This document shows positions 7,411 to 15,957 of a stretch of 41,973 bases of DNA, one piece after another. This stretch comes from an uncultured Dehalococcoidia bacterium (lineage in GTDB: Bacteria > Chloroflexota > Dehalococcoidia > GIF9 > UBA5629). The stretch spans positions 1-41,973 of the forward strand of contig CALJTV010000014.1 in NCBI GenBank assembly GCA_937975645.1, read 5' to 3'. Within the stretch, counting starts at the first letter, position 1, and the number at the start of each line of letters is the position of its first letter. Made by a program: the position numbers and the translations under genes. The notes under the pieces are model-generated. The model had not been told where the DNA came from and made no database searches. It was given only the letters and a program-made list of their open reading frames with translations.

Positions 7411-7531
7411 TTGGACTACAAGTCCTCTTGTACTTGGGTGTCGTCTTGGACCGCGTGATAAAAATATGTCTGATTCTCGGCTAGGCTGTCGCTATTGGCG
7501 AGTCCTACTGGTGCCGGAAGGAATGGGGGTT

Positions 7532-7561
7532 TTGCTTTGTGCTGCTGTTAAGGTATATACT
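7532..7561 (+). promoter_or_regulatory. Putative promoter of the SDR/enoyl-CoA hydratase pair
   Basis: TTGCTT (7532-7537), an 18-bp spacer and TATACT (7556-7561) lie 44 bp before the SDR start codon. The -35 match is weak. The remaining 7411-7531 contains a small ACAAG-TCCT-CTTGT hairpin and no gene I can support. Confidence 0.4.
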
Positions 7562-7605
7562 TTTTGTCCGAAGCCGACTGATAAGTAACATTGAGGGGGT
7601 ATACT

Positions 7606-8373
7606 ATGAGCTTTTCCATGGACAGTTTCTTTCTAAAAGGAAAGGTGGCGCTAATCACCGGGGGTAGCCGTGGCATTGGGAGAGCCATTGCCTTAGGCCT
7701 GGCTAAAGCAGGCGCCGATGTCGCCTTGACCAGTCGGAAGCTACCTGACTTGGAGGCGGTGGCTGAGGAGGTCAAAAAGCTGGGGAAGAAAGCGCTGGCT
7801 GTAGCAGCCCATGTGGGGAGGCTCGACGAGATAGAGGGACTGGTCACCAAAGTGAAGGATGAGTTCGGCAGGGTTGACATTCTAGTCAATAATGCTGCTA
7901 CCAATCCAACCATGGACTCGGCAATCGATATACAGGAGCGTGCCTGGGATGCTATTATGAACCTGAACTTGAAAGGTCTGTTTTTCCTCAGCCAGGCGGT
8001 TGCCAGGTTGATGAAAGAACAGGGCGGGGGCACGATCATCAATGTCAGTTCTGTGGCTGGGATTACACCTGATATCCTGCCTGTTTACTCAATAAGCAAG
8101 GCTGGAGTCATAATGGCTACCAAGGTGATGGCAAGGGAGTGGGCGAAATACAATATACGAGTCAATGCAATAGCACCGGGTTTGGTTAAAACCCGTTTCA
8201 GTGAGGCATTGTGGAGTAACCCTCAGATTCTGCAGGGCGCCTTGGCGGGGACACCGCTAGGGAGAATAGCTGAGCCCGATGATATGGTGGGTGCAGTCAT
8301 TTTCTTAGCTTCGGATGCCTCCACTTATGTGACAGGGCAGGTGCTAGCTGTGGACGGTGGTGCTACGATATAA
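7606..8373 (+). CDS. Short-chain dehydrogenase/reductase (FabG-like)
   Basis: 255 residues, classical SDR. Cofactor loop TGGSRGIG (18-25), NNA (95-97), catalytic S148, Y161 and K165 (YSISK), and the usual C-terminal VDGGATI. The ATG at 7606 is preferred because GAGGGGG precedes it; an in-frame upstream TTG lies inside that SD. It probably oxidises or reduces a hydroxyl/keto group using NAD(P)H. The next gene is an enoyl-CoA hydratase, so a 3-hydroxyacyl-CoA or similar CoA substrate is plausible, but the sequence does not fix it. It could equally be a 3-oxoacyl-ACP reductase. Confidence 0.92.
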   Translation: MSFSMDSFFLKGKVALITGGSRGIGRAIALGLAKAGADVALTSRKLPDLEAVAEEVKKLGKKALAVAAHVGRLDEIEGLVTKVKDEFGRVDILVNNAATNPTMDSAIDIQERAWDAIMNLNLKGLFFLSQAVARLMKEQGGGTIINVSSVAGITPDILPVYSISKAGVIMATKVMAREWAKYNIRVNAIAPGLVKTRFSEALWSNPQILQGALAGTPLGRIAEPDDMVGAVIFLASDASTYVTGQVLAVDGGATI

Positions 8374-8412
8374 TTGGCAAGCGGCAAAGCAAAATTGGTA
8401 CAGGAGGATGGA

Positions 8413-9195
8413 ATGGCATTTGAGACAATCATCTACGAAAAGAAGGACAATGTTGCCTGGATAACTTTGAACCGTCCAGATAAACTGAATGCACAAAACG
8501 ATACCCTGCGTGCCGAGGTTATCGCGGCTTTAGAGCAGGCTAACGCTGATGATGAGGTGAGGGTGATTGTCCTCACGGGCGCTGGTGACAGAGCCTTCAG
8601 TGCGGGCGCTGATATAAGCCAGTTTCCTGAATGGCAGCCGCTCAATGTTGTTCAAAGAAGCAAGGGGACGAAAAGACCTTATACGGTGATTCGCGAGATC
8701 CCTAAACCGGTCATTGCCATGGTCAACGGGTTAGCTTTGGGTGGTGGATGTGAGTTGGCTATGGCTTGTGATCTTATCATCGCCTCGGACAAAGCCCGTT
8801 TTGGACAGCCAGAGATAAATGTTGGCGTGATACCTGGTGGTGGTGGTACCCAGATATTGCCAAGGCTGGTGGGAGAGAAGAAAGCCAAGGAGATGGTCTT
8901 TACGGGCGATTTCATTTCGGCTGAAGAGGCGTGGCGGCTCGGTATGGTGAACAAGGTTGTTCCTGCAGATAAGCTGAGAGAGGCGGTGGAAGAGGTGATA
9001 GTGAAGCTCAAAAGCAAGAGCCCAGCGATATTGAAGCTGGCTAAGATTGCGGTGAATAGGTCTCTTGAGACGCCGCTATCAGTTGGAATGGAGATCGAAA
9101 ACGAACTATTTGCTATGTGCTTCGGCACGCAGGACCAGAAAGAGGGGGCGCGGGCTTTTCTGGAGAAAAGACCACCAGAATATAAAGGTGTGTAG
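8413..9195 (+). CDS. Enoyl-CoA hydratase/isomerase (crotonase family)
   Basis: 260 residues from the ATG at 8413, which has an ideal SD (AGGAGG, five bases away). Crotonase fold with the oxyanion-hole segments FSAGAD (62-67) and ALGGGCELAMACD (108-120). Both catalytic glutamates of true hydratases are present (E114, and E134 in GQPEINVGVIPGGGGTQ), so it should add water to 2-enoyl-CoA thioesters. It follows the SDR by 39 bp; together they would perform two steps of beta-oxidation or its reverse. Chain-length preference is not readable from sequence. Confidence 0.93.
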   Translation: MAFETIIYEKKDNVAWITLNRPDKLNAQNDTLRAEVIAALEQANADDEVRVIVLTGAGDRAFSAGADISQFPEWQPLNVVQRSKGTKRPYTVIREIPKPVIAMVNGLALGGGCELAMACDLIIASDKARFGQPEINVGVIPGGGGTQILPRLVGEKKAKEMVFTGDFISAEEAWRLGMVNKVVPADKLREAVEEVIVKLKSKSPAILKLAKIAVNRSLETPLSVGMEIENELFAMCFGTQDQKEGARAFLEKRPPEYKGV

Positions 9196-9214
9196 TCTGT
9201 GTCGGGCAACCGTT

Positions 9215-9610
9215 TTACCGAGAGCTCCTAGTTGGTGGTTTTTTCCTACCTTCCAAGCGGTGTAATGCAGCGTCGCTGAGTCCAAAATGGTGGGCTATCT
9301 CGTGCTTTACCACGCGGGCAATTTCTGTCCTTATTTCTTCGAGCGTGTGGCATTTCGCTTCTATCGACTTCTGAAACAGCGTTATTTTGTCCGGCGGTAC
9401 CAGGTTATAGCTAATGCCCCTTTGTGTCCTGGGTATGCCTTCATATAGACCGAGTAGCTGCGTCTTGTCCTTTAACCTTAACTGTCTTAACTGGTCTTGA
9501 GAGGGCCAGTCTGTGACCACGATGGCTACGTTATCAAGCTTGTCTTTAAACTCTGACGCTAGGCTTTCGATAGCTTCAGCAACCAGAGCCTCAAACTTGT
9601 CCCTTTCCAC
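9215..9610 (-). CDS. Small zincin-like metallopeptidase family protein
   Basis: 131 residues with the zinc-protease motif HEIAHHFG (103-110), giving H103, E104 and H107, at the position typical of the small bacterial metallopeptidase family PF06262 (minimal zincins of about 110-130 residues). No signal peptide, so cytoplasmic; the substrate is unknown for the family. It starts at GTG (9610) only 7 bp after a -10 box and has no SD, so the transcript is probably leaderless. It converges on the enoyl-CoA hydratase gene (19-bp gap) and diverges from leuS. Confidence 0.85.
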   Translation of the reverse strand: MERDKFEALVAEAIESLASEFKDKLDNVAIVVTDWPSQDQLRQLRLKDKTQLLGLYEGIPRTQRGISYNLVPPDKITLFQKSIEAKCHTLEEIRTEIARVVKHEIAHHFGLSDAALHRLEGRKKPPTRSSR

Positions 9611-9617
9611 AGTGTAG

Positions 9618-9646
9618 ATTGTACACTATCTCGCGATGTCTTTCAT
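9618..9646 (-). promoter_or_regulatory. Promoter of the metallopeptidase gene (leaderless type)
   Basis: On the minus strand ATGAAA (9641-9646), a 17-bp spacer and TACAAT (9618-9623). Only 7 bp separate the -10 box from the GTG start codon at 9610, so transcription would begin at or next to the start codon. Confidence 0.5.
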
Positions 9647-9650
9647 GGTA

Positions 9651-9679
9651 TTGACGGGACGGGGGTGACAGGATAAAAT
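9651..9679 (+). promoter_or_regulatory. Promoter of leuS (leaderless type)
   Basis: TTGACG (9651-9656), a 17-bp spacer and TAAAAT (9674-9679). The ATG of leuS begins 11 bp after the -10 box, leaving at most a few bases of 5' leader and no room for an SD or a T-box. Its -35 lies 4 bp from the -35 of the divergent metallopeptidase promoter. Confidence 0.65.
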
Positions 9680-9689
9680 CTGCTTTGCT

Positions 9690-12137
9690 ATGAGTACCTC
9701 CAAGTACAATCCGCAGGCCATCGAGAAGAAGTGGCAGGAAAGGTGGGCGAAAGACCGCCTGTACGAGGTAAAGGAAGATCCTACGCGCCCCAAATTTTAT
9801 GCTTTGACCATGTTCCCTTACACATCTGGCGACCTTCACATTGGCCACTGGTATGCGATGGCGCCCTCGGACGTATATGCGCGTTTCAAGAGGATGCAGG
9901 GCTACAATGTGCTGCATCCTATGGGGTTTGATGCCTTCGGGTTGCCAGCTGAGAATGCTGCCATCAAGCACGGTATCCACCCTTATGAATGGACGATGAG
10001 GAACATAGAAAATATGCGGCGGCAGCTCAGGAGCATTGGGGCTATCTACGATTGGAGTCGTGAGGTGGTGACCTGTTTACCCGAGTATTATAAGTGGACG
10101 CAATGGTTTTTCCTTAAGCTCTACCATGGCGGGTTGGCTTATCGGGCAAAGGCGCCGGTGAACTGGTGTTCCCAATGCCAGACTGTGCTGGCTAATGAGC
10201 AGGTGGTGGGCGAAGGGGTATGCGAGCGCTGTGGCACGCCGGTGGTACGGAAGATGCTGGAACAGTGGTTTTTCCGTATTACTAAATATGCTGACGAGCT
10301 TTTGGACTTCAGCGAAATCGACTGGCCTGAGCGGATTAAGGTTATGCAAAGGAACTGGATCGGTAAGAGCCTGGGAGCTGAAATATCGTTCGCTCTCGAG
10401 CATGAGGGTGTGGCGGAAAAAGAACTGCAGGTGTTTACCACACGACCGGACACTATTTTTGGTGTGACCTTCTTTGTGCTGGCACCTGAACATCCGCTTG
10501 TCCCGTTGCTTACTACTCCAGAACGCAAGGCTGAGGTAGAAGAGTATGTCCAGCAGACACAGCGGCGAAGTGAAATCGAGCGGACTTCTCTGGAGAGGGA
10601 GAAGACCGGCGTATTTCTGGGAAGCTATGTGACTAACCGTTTCAATGGTGAAAAGGTGCCTATCTGGATCGCTGACTATGTACTGCTGACTTATGGAACA
10701 GGAGCGGTGATGGGTGTGCCTGCCCACGATCAGCGGGACTTTGAGTTTGCCAAAAAGTACGGGCTTCCCATTAGGGTGGTAATAGCGCCGCCGGGATGGT
10801 CAGGAGAGGAGCTAGAGGTGGCTTACACTGAAGCTGGCACAATGGTAAACTCTGGGCAGTTCAATGGACTTTCCAGCGAGCAGGCTTTTGACGCGATATG
10901 TGACTATCTTGAACAGAATGGCTGGGGCAGGCGTGCTGTCAGTTATCGTCTTCGTGACTGGCTTATCTCGAGGCAGAGGTACTGGGGTGCTCCAATACCG
11001 ATGATCTACTGTGACAGGTGTGGTATAGTACCGGTGCCGGAAAAAGACCTGCCGGTGTTGTTGCCACCGGACGCTGAATTCAGACCAACGGGGGAGTCCC
11101 CCTTAAAATATTGTGAGTCTTTCGTCAATACCACCTGTCCCCAGTGTGGCTTGCCGGCTAGAAGGGAAACAGACACCATGGACACTTTCATGTGTTCCTC
11201 TTGGTATTTCTTACGCTATACCAGCCCCAGCGCCACTGACTACCCGTTTGACAGGGAGAAGATGAAGTTTTGGATGCCTGTGGACCTGTATACTGGCGGT
11301 GCTGAGCATGCTACCATGCACCTGCTATATGCGCGCTTTTTTATCAAGGCGATCAGGGACTTGGGCATTGTAGATTTCAATGAGCCTTTCAAGAAACTGT
11401 TCAATCAGGGCACGATAATCTATCTTGGCGACAAGATGAGCAAGTCGCGGGGAAATGTGGTCACTCCAGACAACTATGTCTCTGAGCTTGGAGCTGATGC
11501 TGTGCGTGCCTACCTTATGTTTATCGGACCCTGGGAGCTTGGTGGGGAATGGAATGACAAAGGCATAGTGGGCGTGAGCCGCTGGCTCAATCGAGTGTGG
11601 AACTTGGTCTTGGGTACTTACAAGGAGCAAGCTGTACAAGAGGAAGCCGAGAGGGAGTTCAAGCACCAACTGCACAAGACTATCAAGAGGGTGACGCAGT
11701 GCATAGAGCGTTTCAGGCTTAATATCATGCTTGCGGCGCTGATGGAGTACACCAATTACCTGGGGAAGGTTCAAGAGCAGGGTACGGTTTCTTATTCGCT
11801 CTGGAGTGAGGCGATAACGAAGCTGCTTTTACTCTTGGCACCAAGTACACCCCATCTTGCTGAGGAGTTGTGGGAGAGGTCAGGCTATCCCTATAGCATT
11901 CATAATCAGAGCTGGCCAGCCTGGAACGAGGAGCTGGCTAAGGAGGAGGAGGTAACACTAGTAATACAGGTCAATGGCAAGCTGCGGGACAAGGTCACTG
12001 TGCCGGTGTCTATTACGGAGGACGAGGCTAAGGAGATAGCTTTAAGCCGGGATCGAATAAAGGCTTATATTAGAGATAACAAAGTTTCCAACATCATTTA
12101 CGTACCCAAGCGCCTGGTCAACATAGTAACTGGGTAG
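9690..12137 (+). CDS. leuS: Leucyl-tRNA synthetase
   Basis: Charges tRNA-Leu with leucine. 815 residues, normal for bacterial LeuRS. Class I signature HIGH at 50-53 (GDLHIGHWYAM), zinc-site cysteines in the insertion (CSQCQ and CERCG), CP1 editing domain with TTRPDTIFGVTF, KMSKS at 582-586, and the C-terminal LVIQVNGKLRDK domain. It starts at ATG without an SD, directly after its promoter, so a leaderless mRNA is likely and a leader-peptide or T-box control is excluded. Confidence 0.98.
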   Translation: MSTSKYNPQAIEKKWQERWAKDRLYEVKEDPTRPKFYALTMFPYTSGDLHIGHWYAMAPSDVYARFKRMQGYNVLHPMGFDAFGLPAENAAIKHGIHPYEWTMRNIENMRRQLRSIGAIYDWSREVVTCLPEYYKWTQWFFLKLYHGGLAYRAKAPVNWCSQCQTVLANEQVVGEGVCERCGTPVVRKMLEQWFFRITKYADELLDFSEIDWPERIKVMQRNWIGKSLGAEISFALEHEGVAEKELQVFTTRPDTIFGVTFFVLAPEHPLVPLLTTPERKAEVEEYVQQTQRRSEIERTSLEREKTGVFLGSYVTNRFNGEKVPIWIADYVLLTYGTGAVMGVPAHDQRDFEFAKKYGLPIRVVIAPPGWSGEELEVAYTEAGTMVNSGQFNGLSSEQAFDAICDYLEQNGWGRRAVSYRLRDWLISRQRYWGAPIPMIYCDRCGIVPVPEKDLPVLLPPDAEFRPTGESPLKYCESFVNTTCPQCGLPARRETDTMDTFMCSSWYFLRYTSPSATDYPFDREKMKFWMPVDLYTGGAEHATMHLLYARFFIKAIRDLGIVDFNEPFKKLFNQGTIIYLGDKMSKSRGNVVTPDNYVSELGADAVRAYLMFIGPWELGGEWNDKGIVGVSRWLNRVWNLVLGTYKEQAVQEEAEREFKHQLHKTIKRVTQCIERFRLNIMLAALMEYTNYLGKVQEQGTVSYSLWSEAITKLLLLLAPSTPHLAEELWERSGYPYSIHNQSWPAWNEELAKEEEVTLVIQVNGKLRDKVTVPVSITEDEAKEIALSRDRIKAYIRDNKVSNIIYVPKRLVNIVTG

Positions 12138-12155
12138 GATCAGAGAGCATACAGG

Positions 12156-12230
12156 ATGGGACTTGCATAAGCGTGCTTTCTTGCCCTGTCTTGGGCGCAG
12201 TTCGAAGCGCAAGCTCTCAAGTTGTCCCAT
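12156..12230. repeat. Imperfect inverted repeat with inner hairpins downstream of leuS
   Basis: ATGGGACTTG (12156-12165) pairs with CAAGTTGTCCCAT (12218-12230), apart from three unpaired bases. Inside, GCCC/GGGC can form a smaller hairpin. The element lies 18 bp after the leuS stop. It may act as a terminator or 3'-stabilising structure; there is no U-run. Confidence 0.35.
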
Positions 12231-12281
12231 AGATGTGGCTAGTTTCATATTCCATCTGTCAAGCATCGTACCGTTATAGTG

Positions 12282-12311
12282 TCGAAACAAGGCGCTGTGG
12301 CGTGTTAGAAT
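12282..12311 (+). promoter_or_regulatory. Putative promoter of yggS-proC (leaderless type)
   Basis: TCGAAA (12282-12287), an 18-bp spacer and TAGAAT (12306-12311), with the GTG start codon 8 bp after the -10 box and no SD. A second -10-like TATAGT is at 12275-12280, with only a poorly spaced CTGTCA upstream. Confidence 0.4.
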
Positions 12312-12319
12312 AGTGTTCG

Positions 12320-12982
12320 GTGCGTATTGAGGACAACATTCGCGAGGTCCGGTCTCGGATTACTCGGGCTTGTGAGAAAAGTCACAGGTCACCAGATGAA
12401 GTGGTTCTGGTGGCAGTTACCAAAGGTGTGTCGGCAGAGATGATAAGATGTGCTTATGAGTGTGGCATCAGGCATTTCGGTGAGAACAGGGTGCAGGACG
12501 CGGCAGCGAAAGTGGTGCTACTTTCTGACCTCAAGCCAGACATAACTTGGCATATGGTGGGGCACCTGCAAAGCAACAAAGCAAAAAGGGCACTGGAGTT
12601 ATTTGACATAATACACAGTGTAGATTCGTTTAAGCTGGCTGAAGTTCTCAGCAGGCGGGCGAAAGGGGCTGTTCCAGTGCTATTGCAGGTCAATGTTTCT
12701 GGTGAAGTGAGCAAGAGTGGTTTTTCTGTCGCTGAAGTGGCTGCTGCGTTCGATAGTATATCGCAGCTGCCGAATATCAAGGTAGACGGTTTGATGACCA
12801 TCGCGCCATTTTCGGCTGGCCCGGAGGACGTACGCCCGGTTTTCAGGAAATTGCGGGAGCTAAGGGATCTGTTAGGATTGAAGCATCTGTCCATGGGGAT
12901 GAGTGATGATTTTGAGGTGGCAGTTGAGGAGGGGGCAACTATGGTGAGGATCGGCAGGGCTATTTTTGGTGAAAGGAGGTAG
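12320..12982 (+). CDS. yggS: YggS-family pyridoxal phosphate homeostasis protein (PLPBP)
   Basis: 220 residues, single-domain alanine-racemase-N-type TIM barrel that binds PLP and buffers vitamin B6 pools. PLP-binding lysine K35 in LVAVTKGVS, then the family blocks FGENRVQDA, WHMVGHLQSNKA, QVNVSGEVSKSGF, GLMTIAPFS, LSMGMSDDFEVAVEEGATMVRIGRAIFG. It starts at GTG without an SD, close to a -10 box. The proC gene follows 6 bp later and its SD lies in the last codons of this gene; the yggS-proC pairing is very common in bacteria. Confidence 0.95.
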   Translation: MRIEDNIREVRSRITRACEKSHRSPDEVVLVAVTKGVSAEMIRCAYECGIRHFGENRVQDAAAKVVLLSDLKPDITWHMVGHLQSNKAKRALELFDIIHSVDSFKLAEVLSRRAKGAVPVLLQVNVSGEVSKSGFSVAEVAAAFDSISQLPNIKVDGLMTIAPFSAGPEDVRPVFRKLRELRDLLGLKHLSMGMSDDFEVAVEEGATMVRIGRAIFGERR

Positions 12983-12988
12983 CGCGAG

Positions 12989-13786
12989 ATGAAAGTTGCG
13001 TTTATCGGTGGTGGGGTTATGGGGGAGGCGATGGTCAAAAGCCTTCTGGCTAAAGGGGTAGTTGCAACCGCAGATGTTACGGTGAGTGATATCGCTCTGC
13101 AACGTCGGGAGACCCTGTCGGATAAGTATGGCATAAAGGTTACGGATGATAACAAGGCAGCGGTAAGTGGTGCCGATGTTATTGTACTGGCGGTAAAACC
13201 GCAGGAGCTGAGCAAAGTTTTTGGTGAAATAAAAGGGCTGCTATCTGGTCAACTGGTTTTGTCCATAGTTGCTGGAGCTTCGCTCGATAATCTGCAACAG
13301 GGGCTTGGTTATGGACGACTGGTGAGGGCGATGCCCAACATGCCGGCACAGATCGGTGAGGGGGTTACGGTATGGACTGCGACCGATGGGGTTGAGGACA
13401 GGCAGAGAGAGATGGCGAAATCTATCCTGAAGGCTATTGGCGATGAGGTGTATGTGGACAATGAAAAGTATGTCGATATGGCAACGGCGTTAAGTGGCAG
13501 TGGTCCTGCTTATATTTTCCTTGTCATTGAGGCACTGGTGGATGCTGGTGTGCATATTGGCTTGCCGCGCCAGCTATCTGAAAGGCTGGTGGTCAGGACA
13601 GTGCTTGGTTCGGCACGGGCAGTCGAGCTCACCGGTAAGCATCCGGCTGAGCTGAAGAACATGGTGACTTCGCCGGGCGGCACAACGGCTGAAGGGTTGC
13701 TGCAACTGGAGAAAGGTGGCATCCGTTCGTTGCTATCGCAAGCTGTTATCGCTGCGTATGAGAAGGCGAAGTCGCTGGGTAAATAA
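12989..13786 (+). CDS. proC: Pyrroline-5-carboxylate reductase
   Basis: Last step of proline synthesis: 1-pyrroline-5-carboxylate to proline with NAD(P)H. 265 residues, typical length. N-terminal Rossmann motif FIGGGVMGEAM (5-15), AVKPQ, RAMPNMPAQIGEG, and the C-terminal domain with ALSGSGPAYIF and the SPGGTTAEGLLQLEKGGIRSLL signature. The SD AAAGGAGGT overlaps the end of yggS, so the two are co-transcribed and probably translationally linked. Confidence 0.97.
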   Translation: MKVAFIGGGVMGEAMVKSLLAKGVVATADVTVSDIALQRRETLSDKYGIKVTDDNKAAVSGADVIVLAVKPQELSKVFGEIKGLLSGQLVLSIVAGASLDNLQQGLGYGRLVRAMPNMPAQIGEGVTVWTATDGVEDRQREMAKSILKAIGDEVYVDNEKYVDMATALSGSGPAYIFLVIEALVDAGVHIGLPRQLSERLVVRTVLGSARAVELTGKHPAELKNMVTSPGGTTAEGLLQLEKGGIRSLLSQAVIAAYEKAKSLGK

Positions 13787-13897
13787 TTAATAAGTAGTGC
13801 AACCTTTGCCAGATACTCAGAGTAAGACGAGAGCACTTTCAACGTGATTGCTGCAGCTTTCTGTCAGTCCGTTGCTTTTGAGCCGGCTTGATGCTCT

Positions 13898-14710
13898 GTG
13901 GACTGGATAAGGCTTATGGACAAGAATGATGGCAAGTTTTATATCGACTTAGGGTGGGACGATAACCACGTTGTACCTGAGATTGTCACCCCAGAGGTTG
14001 AGTTCATATTTCGAAGGATGACCGAGGTAGCCATTTTTGAATCAGCCCTTCAGCCGGGGGAGGTGGTATTAGATGTTGGTTGTGGCAGGGCGCTTGACTG
14101 TGTGCTCATGTCCGAAAGTGGTGCCCAAGTTATCGGTCTTGAGCCTTCGAGGGTGATGCTAAGGCATGCTTGTGACCATGTAAAAAGAAGTGGTGCCAGA
14201 GTGATGCTGGTAAGGGGTATTGGTGAGGATTTGCCATTCCGCAGTGCCAGTGTGGACAAAGTGATATGCAAGGGCGCAATTGACCATTTCGCGGACCCTG
14301 TGCGGGTTCTAGAAGAAATTGCCCGGGTATTAAGAGCTGATGGTAAGATGGTGGTGGCTGTAGCTAATTTCGGAAGTCTGGGTTTTAAGCTGGGACGAGC
14401 GGTGTACCGTCTGTGGAGGAGGTCGGGTAGGAAGAATCATAACCTCAAAATGCCCTGGGAGGTCCCGGCGGACCATACCACCCGGTTTGACTATGTACTT
14501 TTGAAGCGCATGCTAGACCAGCGTTTTAGAGTTTGTAAAATAATAGGGGTATCTCTTCTTTTCGGTGTTCCATGGTGGGGGGCTTTCCTCGCTAGGTGCC
14601 CCCGAGAGGTCTCAAGGACTATTCTGGCGTTGCTGGACAAAGCAGCCCGCTATTTTCCGCGACTGGGTGATGTTTTGGTGGCAACGTGTATGCCGAGGGT
14701 TAGTCAATGA
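13898..14710 (+). CDS. Class I SAM-dependent methyltransferase (Methyltransf_11 type)
   Basis: 270 residues from a GTG; an ATG at 13916 is an alternative start. SAM-binding motif I VVLDVGCGRALD (56-67), acidic motif II GLEPS, and a motif IV region SVDKVICKGAIDHFADPVRVLEEIARVLR typical of Methyltransf_11. The C-terminal 90 residues are basic and hydrophobic (KLGRAVYRLWRRSGRKNH, WWGAFLARCP) and may hold the substrate or touch the membrane. The substrate is unknown. No linked biosynthetic genes nearby except a second, convergent methyltransferase of a different subgroup. Confidence 0.85.
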   Translation: MDWIRLMDKNDGKFYIDLGWDDNHVVPEIVTPEVEFIFRRMTEVAIFESALQPGEVVLDVGCGRALDCVLMSESGAQVIGLEPSRVMLRHACDHVKRSGARVMLVRGIGEDLPFRSASVDKVICKGAIDHFADPVRVLEEIARVLRADGKMVVAVANFGSLGFKLGRAVYRLWRRSGRKNHNLKMPWEVPADHTTRFDYVLLKRMLDQRFRVCKIIGVSLLFGVPWWGAFLARCPREVSRTILALLDKAARYFPRLGDVLVATCMPRVSQ

Positions 14711-14750
14711 TTTCGGTATTAACTGATGTGAGGCTCTATGATTTGCCGAG

Positions 14751-15470
14751 CTATGATAAAGTGCCAGTTTTACAGGCATACAGGACTAGACTCTTGGAGA
14801 AGAAACGGTCGAGGATGGTCTCCAGAACGCGCACAGGGCGTGGGTTGTGGTAGATATCCCAGACAAGGAACCTGTAGTAGGTGGATGTGAGCAGTGCCCT
14901 GTCATTGTTTACCCCGAACAGGCACCTCAGTATCCAGTAAAATGAATGTAAGGCATGCTTGCGGCGTGTTGCGTATACACGCAAATTACTCCGTTGTAAC
15001 TTGGCGATAAGTTCGCTTTCTTTGTATATTCTTAAATGTCCCCCAGGATGGTCATAATAGCTACGGTCTATTTTCCAGCAAATTGCTTCGGGCAAATATG
15101 ACGGGACGCTAATGGCGATGGTCCCATAACTCTTTAGCACCCTGACTAATTCGCGAATTGCAGCAATGTCATCAGGGACGTGCTCCAGCACTTCCGAACA
15201 GACAATTTTATCGAAGGTATTGTCTTTGAAGGGAAGGCTAGTTATGTCCGCTTTGGCTAATATCCAGCTCCCTTTGATCTCCCCCTGTTTTTCAAGGAGG
15301 TAAAATGCGTAGTGAGCCTTTTTTAAGCTCGTTTCATCGATGTCTACGCCGTAGACGCAGCATTTGCTGCGCTTGCACAGTTCCCAGGAATGTCTACCTT
15401 CCCCGCAACCAATATCCAGCACTACCTCGCCGTCTCTGGTCTGCATGAACTCAAAATCAATAGTCAGCAT
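14751..15470 (-). CDS. Class I SAM-dependent methyltransferase (UbiE/Methyltransf_11 type)
   Basis: 239 residues. Motif I VVLDIGCGEGRHSWEL (17-31), motif II YGVDIDE, motif III DITSLPFKDNTFDKIVCSEVLEHVPDD, motif post-III LVRVLKSYGTIAISVPSYLPE. The C-terminal half (YYDHPGGHLRIYKESEL and onward) resembles methyltransferases found with surface-glycan or lipid genes. Its 5' neighbour is the ferredoxin gene 127 bp away, and it converges with the methyltransferase at 13898. The upstream region contains a copy of the ATGGCAATTGNNCTACAA element also present at the rnpB promoter. Substrate unknown. Confidence 0.85.
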   Translation of the reverse strand: MLTIDFEFMQTRDGEVVLDIGCGEGRHSWELCKRSKCCVYGVDIDETSLKKAHYAFYLLEKQGEIKGSWILAKADITSLPFKDNTFDKIVCSEVLEHVPDDIAAIRELVRVLKSYGTIAISVPSYLPEAICWKIDRSYYDHPGGHLRIYKESELIAKLQRSNLRVYATRRKHALHSFYWILRCLFGVNNDRALLTSTYYRFLVWDIYHNPRPVRVLETILDRFFSKSLVLYACKTGTLS

Positions 15471-15597
15471 TAGGGTATCTCTCCGTCCTTACGGTGTCCC
15501 CAGGAGACTAGACCCCAGTAAGGCGCGCAAGTCCACTACAGCCCAGCGAGAGTATGGCAATTGTTCTACAAATATTTTATTCCGGCTTTGCCTAGAC

Positions 15598-15864
15598 CTA
15601 GGTGGTGGCTGGCGTTTGCCCGGGGTGGAGTTTCTTCCATTTTTCCAGCAACTGCTCCTTGGTCTCCTTGTGGGCTGGGTCTGGTATGCAGGCGTCTACC
15701 GGACAGACTTCAGCACACTTAGGAGAAGCAAACCACCCGATGCATTCTGTGCATTTAGAGGGGTCGATCACGTAGATCGTCTCTCCCTCCTTAATGGCTT
15801 GGTTTTTGCATTCAGGCTCGCAGGCACCACAACTAATGCATTCTTCAGTGATCTTGTACGCCAT
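15598..15864 (-). CDS. 2[4Fe-4S] ferredoxin (Allochromatium/YfhL type)
   Basis: 88 residues. Cluster I cysteines C9, C12, C15, C19; cluster II cysteines C38, C41, C50, C54. The C-x2-C-x8-C-x3-C spacing with the extra six-residue loop and the C-terminal helix extension is the Allochromatium vinosum-type arrangement, associated with very low potential. Strong SD (AAGGAGGTTGAG). Cytoplasmic electron carrier. It lies 1.2 kb from the start of a complex I operon that lacks the NADH module, so it is a candidate electron donor to that complex, but neighbourhood is the only evidence. Confidence 0.95.
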   Translation of the reverse strand: MAYKITEECISCGACEPECKNQAIKEGETIYVIDPSKCTECIGWFASPKCAEVCPVDACIPDPAHKETKEQLLEKWKKLHPGQTPATT

Positions 15865-15957
15865 TTTCTACTCAACCTCCTTCTTCTTGTTTCACATGCT
15901 CAAATAGCTTGACCGATTTGCGCTTGGGTATTATCAGGGTTTATTTACGATAGCTGT

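Noticed and set aside
7142..7588. Plus-strand open frame of about 149 codons across the RNase P RNA
   Set aside because: It lies almost entirely inside the structured RNA on the opposite strand, with no RBS and no protein-like pattern.
10077..10727. Long antisense open frame (216 codons) inside leuS
   Set aside because: Codon-by-codon shadow of the highly conserved leuS gene; composition is unlike a protein (rich in His, Ser, Leu) and it has no start signals.
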